From Pseudomonadota bacterium (lineage in GTDB: Bacteria > Pseudomonadota > Alphaproteobacteria > Acetobacterales > Acetobacteraceae), in assembly GCA_021805565.1 (NCBI GenBank), contig JAJZFA010000006.1:1-64000 (forward strand): DNA of 64,000 bases, in the 5' to 3' direction. Below, one piece after another: positions 61,501 through 64,000 of the stretch. Under the pieces are notes generated by a model, which searched no databases, had not been told where the DNA came from, and worked only from the letters and a program-made list of their open reading frames with translations. The position numbers were made by a program, and so were the translations under genes. The stretch's first letter is position 1. The number at the start of each line of letters is the position of its first letter.

Positions 61501-62087
61501 CCGGCCGGCCGATCCTCGCCGATAGACGCCGGATTGTCCGGCAGGATGGCGGCGGCGGCGGCTTCCAGGAACGCTTCGGCCAGCGCCGGATCGTCCGTCA
61601 GCCGCGACAGCATCGCCGCTCCGGCCAGGGTGGATAACGCGGCCAGCGCACCGCCGCGCCGATCGGGCGGTAAAGCCCGCCCCAGCGAGCCCAGCATGTC
61701 ACGCAAAGCGTCGCCTATCGCCGCCCGCGATGCGGGCCGGCGGGCGACGTCGGGGCCGAGTGTCGTCAGCGGGCAGCCCGTTCCGGCGGCGGCGCGAACC
61801 GGATCGAGATACATCGCGACGATCCGTTCCAGCGCGACGCCGCGATCGGCGGAACGGCCGATCGACTCCCATTTGGCGGCCGACTGCGCCAACAGCGATC
61901 GCGCCGCCTCGGCGGCCAGCGCGTCCTTGGACGGAAAATGCAGGTAGAAACCCCCATGCGTCAGGCCGGCGTGCTTCATGATAGCGTCCACGCCAACACC
62001 GTCGATCCCGTGCGTACGGAACAATTCGGCGGCCGCGCCGACGATTTTCCGCCGGGTTTCCGCGCGCTTAGACGTCGGTGCGGCCAT
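61485..62087 (-). CDS. TetR family regulator
   Basis: A 200-residue repressor. The HTH (residues about 8-55) reads TRRKIVGAAAELFRTHGIDG, GVDAIMKHAGLTHGGFYLHF and KDALAAEAA. The C-terminal domain has the TGCPLTTLGPDVAR motif of the AcuR/YxaF-like group. The ATG at 62087 is chosen from the family start; the frame is open further. Divergent from an MFS carrier with paired dyads between, so it likely controls that carrier. Confidence 0.9.
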   Translation of the reverse strand: MAAPTSKRAETRRKIVGAAAELFRTHGIDGVGVDAIMKHAGLTHGGFYLHFPSKDALAAEAARSLLAQSAAKWESIGRSADRGVALERIVAMYLDPVRAAAGTGCPLTTLGPDVARRPASRAAIGDALRDMLGSLGRALPPDRRGGALAALSTLAGAAMLSRLTDDPALAEAFLEAAAAAILPDNPASIGEDRPAGQGAF

Positions 62088-62104
62088 GCTGGAACCTCGA
62101 AATG

Positions 62105-62149
62105 TGACGGTCCTCATATTAAGACTTGACATTAATATGACGACCGTCA
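62105..62149. promoter_or_regulatory. Large dyad of two TetR-type operators
   Basis: TGACGGTCCTCATATTAA (62105-62122) and TTAATATGACGACCGTCA (62132-62149) are inverted repeats matching at 17 of 18 positions, 9 nt apart. Each contains a smaller near-palindrome of the ATGACG-N2-CGTCAT type. A -35-like TTGACA (62125-62130) lies in the spacer. It sits between the divergent TetR (62087) and MFS (62185) starts. Confidence 0.72.
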
Positions 62150-62184
62150 TGTTAAATTCAAGATGCAACGGAGCCTCCGATATC

Positions 62185-63459
62185 ATGGGACCAGAAGCGA
62201 TGGCCCGCCTGTTCGCGGGTCGCCTGCATTATGCATGGGTTGTGGTGGCGGTGATGTTCGTCGTCATTCTGGCCTCGGTCGGTGTGCGGGCGGCACCGGG
62301 CGTGCTGATCGTCCCGCTGCAACAGGCTTTCGGCTGGAACGCGGCGGCGATATCCGGTGCTGTATCGCTGAACATATTGCTGTTCGGGCTGGTTGGGCCG
62401 TTCGCCGCCGGGTTGATCCAGACGATCGGTTTGAAGCGAACCGTGTTGGGGTCGATGGTCCTGCTGGTGATCGGTTCGGGACTGAGTGCGTTTGTCACCC
62501 AGATATGGCAGTTGTATCTGACGTGGGGCGTGCTCGTCGGGCTGGGGTCCGGCGCCGGCATGGTGGGCTTGGCGACGGCCGTCGCCAACCGCTGGTTCGT
62601 GAACCGGCGCGGACTGGTGGTGGGGCTGTTGACCGCCGGCAATGCGTCCGGACAGTTGGTGTTTCTGCCGGTGCTGGCGAGCCTTGTCGTCTCTCATACC
62701 TGGCACATCGTTCCGGTCGTTGTGGCGGGCACGATCCTGGCGCTGATCCCGGTGGTGATGCTGATGTTGCCGGAAAGCCCGGCCGCGATCGGCCTTGGAC
62801 CGTTCGGAGCCCAGACGATCGTGGCCATGCCGCCCGGTTCGGGGAACCCGTTCGCCATTGCCATCGCCGGATTGCGGCGCGGTGCCGGATCGGCCGACTT
62901 CTGGCTGCTGTTCGTCACCTTCGCGGTATGCGGGTTTTCGACCAACGGGCTTGTGGCGACCCATCTGATCCCGTTTTGCATGGATCACAGTATCCCCGAG
63001 GTCGGCGCCGCCAGTCTGCTCGCGGCCATGGGCGTTTTCGATCTGATCGGCACCACGTTGTCGGGATACCTGACGGACCGGTATGATTCCCGGATTCTAC
63101 TGTTTTGGTATTACGGGCTGCGCGGGTTGTCGCTGATGATCCTGCCGTTCACCGATTTCAGCCTGGCGAGTCTGGCGGTCTTTTCGGTGTTCTACGGCCT
63201 GGACTGGGTGGCGACGATTCCGCCGACGGTGACGCTGACCAATCAGGTGTTCGGCAAAAACGATTCGCCGGTGATTGTGTCGTGGATCGTCGCCGGCCAT
63301 CAGCTTGGCGGTGCGATGGCGGCGTTCGGTGCGGGCGAAACACGGTATCTGACCGGTAGTTACCTGCCCGCCTTCCTGGCGAGCGGGATCGCATGTCTGA
63401 TGGCCGCGCTTATGGTGCTGCGTATCGCACGCCGACGGCCGGCCGAGGCGCCAGCGTGA
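62185..63459 (+). CDS. MFS transporter (paralogue of 52928-54205)
   Basis: A 424-residue 12-helix carrier starting MGPEAMARLFAGRLHYAWVV. It shares VGVRAAPGVLIVPLQQAFGW, AVANRWFVNRRGL, MLPESPAAIGL, SVFYGLDWVAT and NDSPVIVSWIVAGHQLGGAM with the carrier at 52928. The start at 62185 is set by alignment with that paralogue; the frame is open into the TetR leader. Probably under control of the divergent TetR. Likely an organic-anion carrier. Confidence 0.88.
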   Translation: MGPEAMARLFAGRLHYAWVVVAVMFVVILASVGVRAAPGVLIVPLQQAFGWNAAAISGAVSLNILLFGLVGPFAAGLIQTIGLKRTVLGSMVLLVIGSGLSAFVTQIWQLYLTWGVLVGLGSGAGMVGLATAVANRWFVNRRGLVVGLLTAGNASGQLVFLPVLASLVVSHTWHIVPVVVAGTILALIPVVMLMLPESPAAIGLGPFGAQTIVAMPPGSGNPFAIAIAGLRRGAGSADFWLLFVTFAVCGFSTNGLVATHLIPFCMDHSIPEVGAASLLAAMGVFDLIGTTLSGYLTDRYDSRILLFWYYGLRGLSLMILPFTDFSLASLAVFSVFYGLDWVATIPPTVTLTNQVFGKNDSPVIVSWIVAGHQLGGAMAAFGAGETRYLTGSYLPAFLASGIACLMAALMVLRIARRRPAEAPA

Positions 63460-63498
63460 CAACCCGACCGCTGGAGGGAATTATCCTGGGCTGGCGGT

Positions 63499-64000
63499 TC
63501 AGCGCGGGCGGGACAACATCTTCCGGCGGCGAACGAACAACAGTCCGGTCAGACCCGCTGCGAACAGCGCAAACCCAGCGGGTTCGGGAACCGAGGCGCC
63601 GGTGGCGATTTGGGTAACGACAGTGCCCCAAGAACTATTGGTAAGGGCGTATTGCTGGCCCAACCAGAAATTGTTCGGATTGGTTGGATCGATGGTGACC
63701 ACGCTGTAATCGCCCCAGCGATTGGAACCGGCGGGGGAGTTGACATAGTTATTTGCGGGACTGGTGTAATCTATTTGCGGTGAACCGCAGGAACCTGTGG
63801 AAACCGAGCAGATTGCATAATAATCGGTTATGTTTTGGGTGGTTCCGGAGCCATTGAACGCGACAACGAAGGTTCCCGCTGCGTTGCCCGAGATCGATCC
63901 ATAGGTCAGGCTCTCGCCGGGAATGGTAATAATGCCAGAGGCCTGAACGGCCTTGTTGGTCGCATTCAGCACCAACCAACTGATTTGATCGCTGATTCCA
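63499..64000 (-). CDS. PEP-CTERM sorting domain protein (partial, 5' end beyond window)
   Basis: The minus-strand frame is open to the window end, so only the C-terminal about 166 residues are visible. The body is Gly/Ser/Asn/Thr-rich, beta-like and has few charged residues (TVVTQIATGASV; Cys pair in YAICSVSTGSCGS). The end VPEPAGFALFAAGLTGLLF followed by VRRRK is a complete PEP-CTERM: VPEP motif, hydrophobic helix and Arg cluster. Such proteins are sorted by exosortase to the surface or into exopolysaccharide. The exosortase gene is not in this window. Confidence 0.85.
   Translation of the reverse strand, partial: GISDQISWLVLNATNKAVQASGIITIPGESLTYGSISGNAAGTFVVAFNGSGTTQNITDYYAICSVSTGSCGSPQIDYTSPANNYVNSPAGSNRWGDYSVVTIDPTNPNNFWLGQQYALTNSSWGTVVTQIATGASVPEPAGFALFAAGLTGLLFVRRRKMLSRPR

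Noticed and set aside
1-64000. CRISPR arrays, rRNA, tRNA, riboswitches and replication origins
   Set aside because: No regularly spaced repeats, rRNA or tRNA signatures, or recognisable riboswitch cores were seen when reading both strands; a covariance-model scan would be needed to exclude small RNAs.

Overview
The window is a high-GC chromosomal segment that reads like an alphaproteobacterium of the Rhodospirillales/Acetobacteraceae type. The grounds are a GapR (DUF2312) nucleoid protein, a Ros/MucR zinc-finger regulator, tatB-tatC-serS synteny, many Tat-exported solute-binding proteins, a PEP-CTERM protein and the codon bias. No rRNA, tRNA or CRISPR array was recognised. The species assignment is inference.

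Layout. 1-4.7 kb: a start-less coding remnant, gapR, a catalase-family protein, a decayed second copy of the livM 3' end, an amidohydrolase, and a RelE-type/XRE toxin-antitoxin pair with two matching operator palindromes. 4.9-9.5 kb: a complete branched-chain-amino-acid-type ABC transporter operon, livG-livF-livK-livH-livM, on the minus strand. 9.7-20 kb: housekeeping genes (a 51-residue membrane protein, a GNAT-Nudix fusion, a CinA-domain protein, pckA, a chemoreceptor, a metallophosphatase, tatB, tatC, serS). 20-22.7 kb: a restriction cassette (putative endonuclease, C5 cytosine methyltransferase, Vsr). 22.7-25.8 kb: a luciferase-like oxidoreductase, two enoyl-CoA hydratases (one apparently frameshifted at its 3' end) and mucR. 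26.3-27.4 kb: an IS graveyard with an ISAs1-type remnant carrying an internal inversion and an IS5-type remnant.

27.8-43.7 kb is the most distinctive accessory region and looks catabolic. A TetR regulator faces a carotenoid/stilbene-cleaving dioxygenase, an MFS carrier and a GST. An IclR regulator faces a tightly spaced seven-gene operon: cyclase/hydrolase, cupin, SDR, 3-hydroxyacyl-CoA dehydrogenase, DAPG-hydrolase-like C-C hydrolase, D-2-hydroxyacid dehydrogenase and an M24-fold protein with altered metal ligands. IS110 debris follows, then a solute-binding protein and a ThDP decarboxylase with an SDR. The likely theme is uptake and stepwise cleavage of an aromatic or beta-diketone compound; the substrate cannot be named from sequence.

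43.7-64 kb holds an AlkA-type glycosylase, an MHS-type transporter, GreB, a glycine-zipper lipoprotein, an orphan sugar-type binding protein, a TauD-like dioxygenase, a nitrosative-stress-like operon (group III truncated haemoglobin, NsrR-like Rrf2 regulator, PAS protein) with an NsrR-like palindrome upstream, two paralogous MFS carriers, a DUF72 protein, a Nudix hydrolase, rarA, cysE, a third Liv-type binding protein, an isolated endolysin-holin pair, and the 3' part of a PEP-CTERM protein running off the window end. A structured interspersed repeat recurs at about 16.3, 32.0, 54.2 and 57.6 kb.
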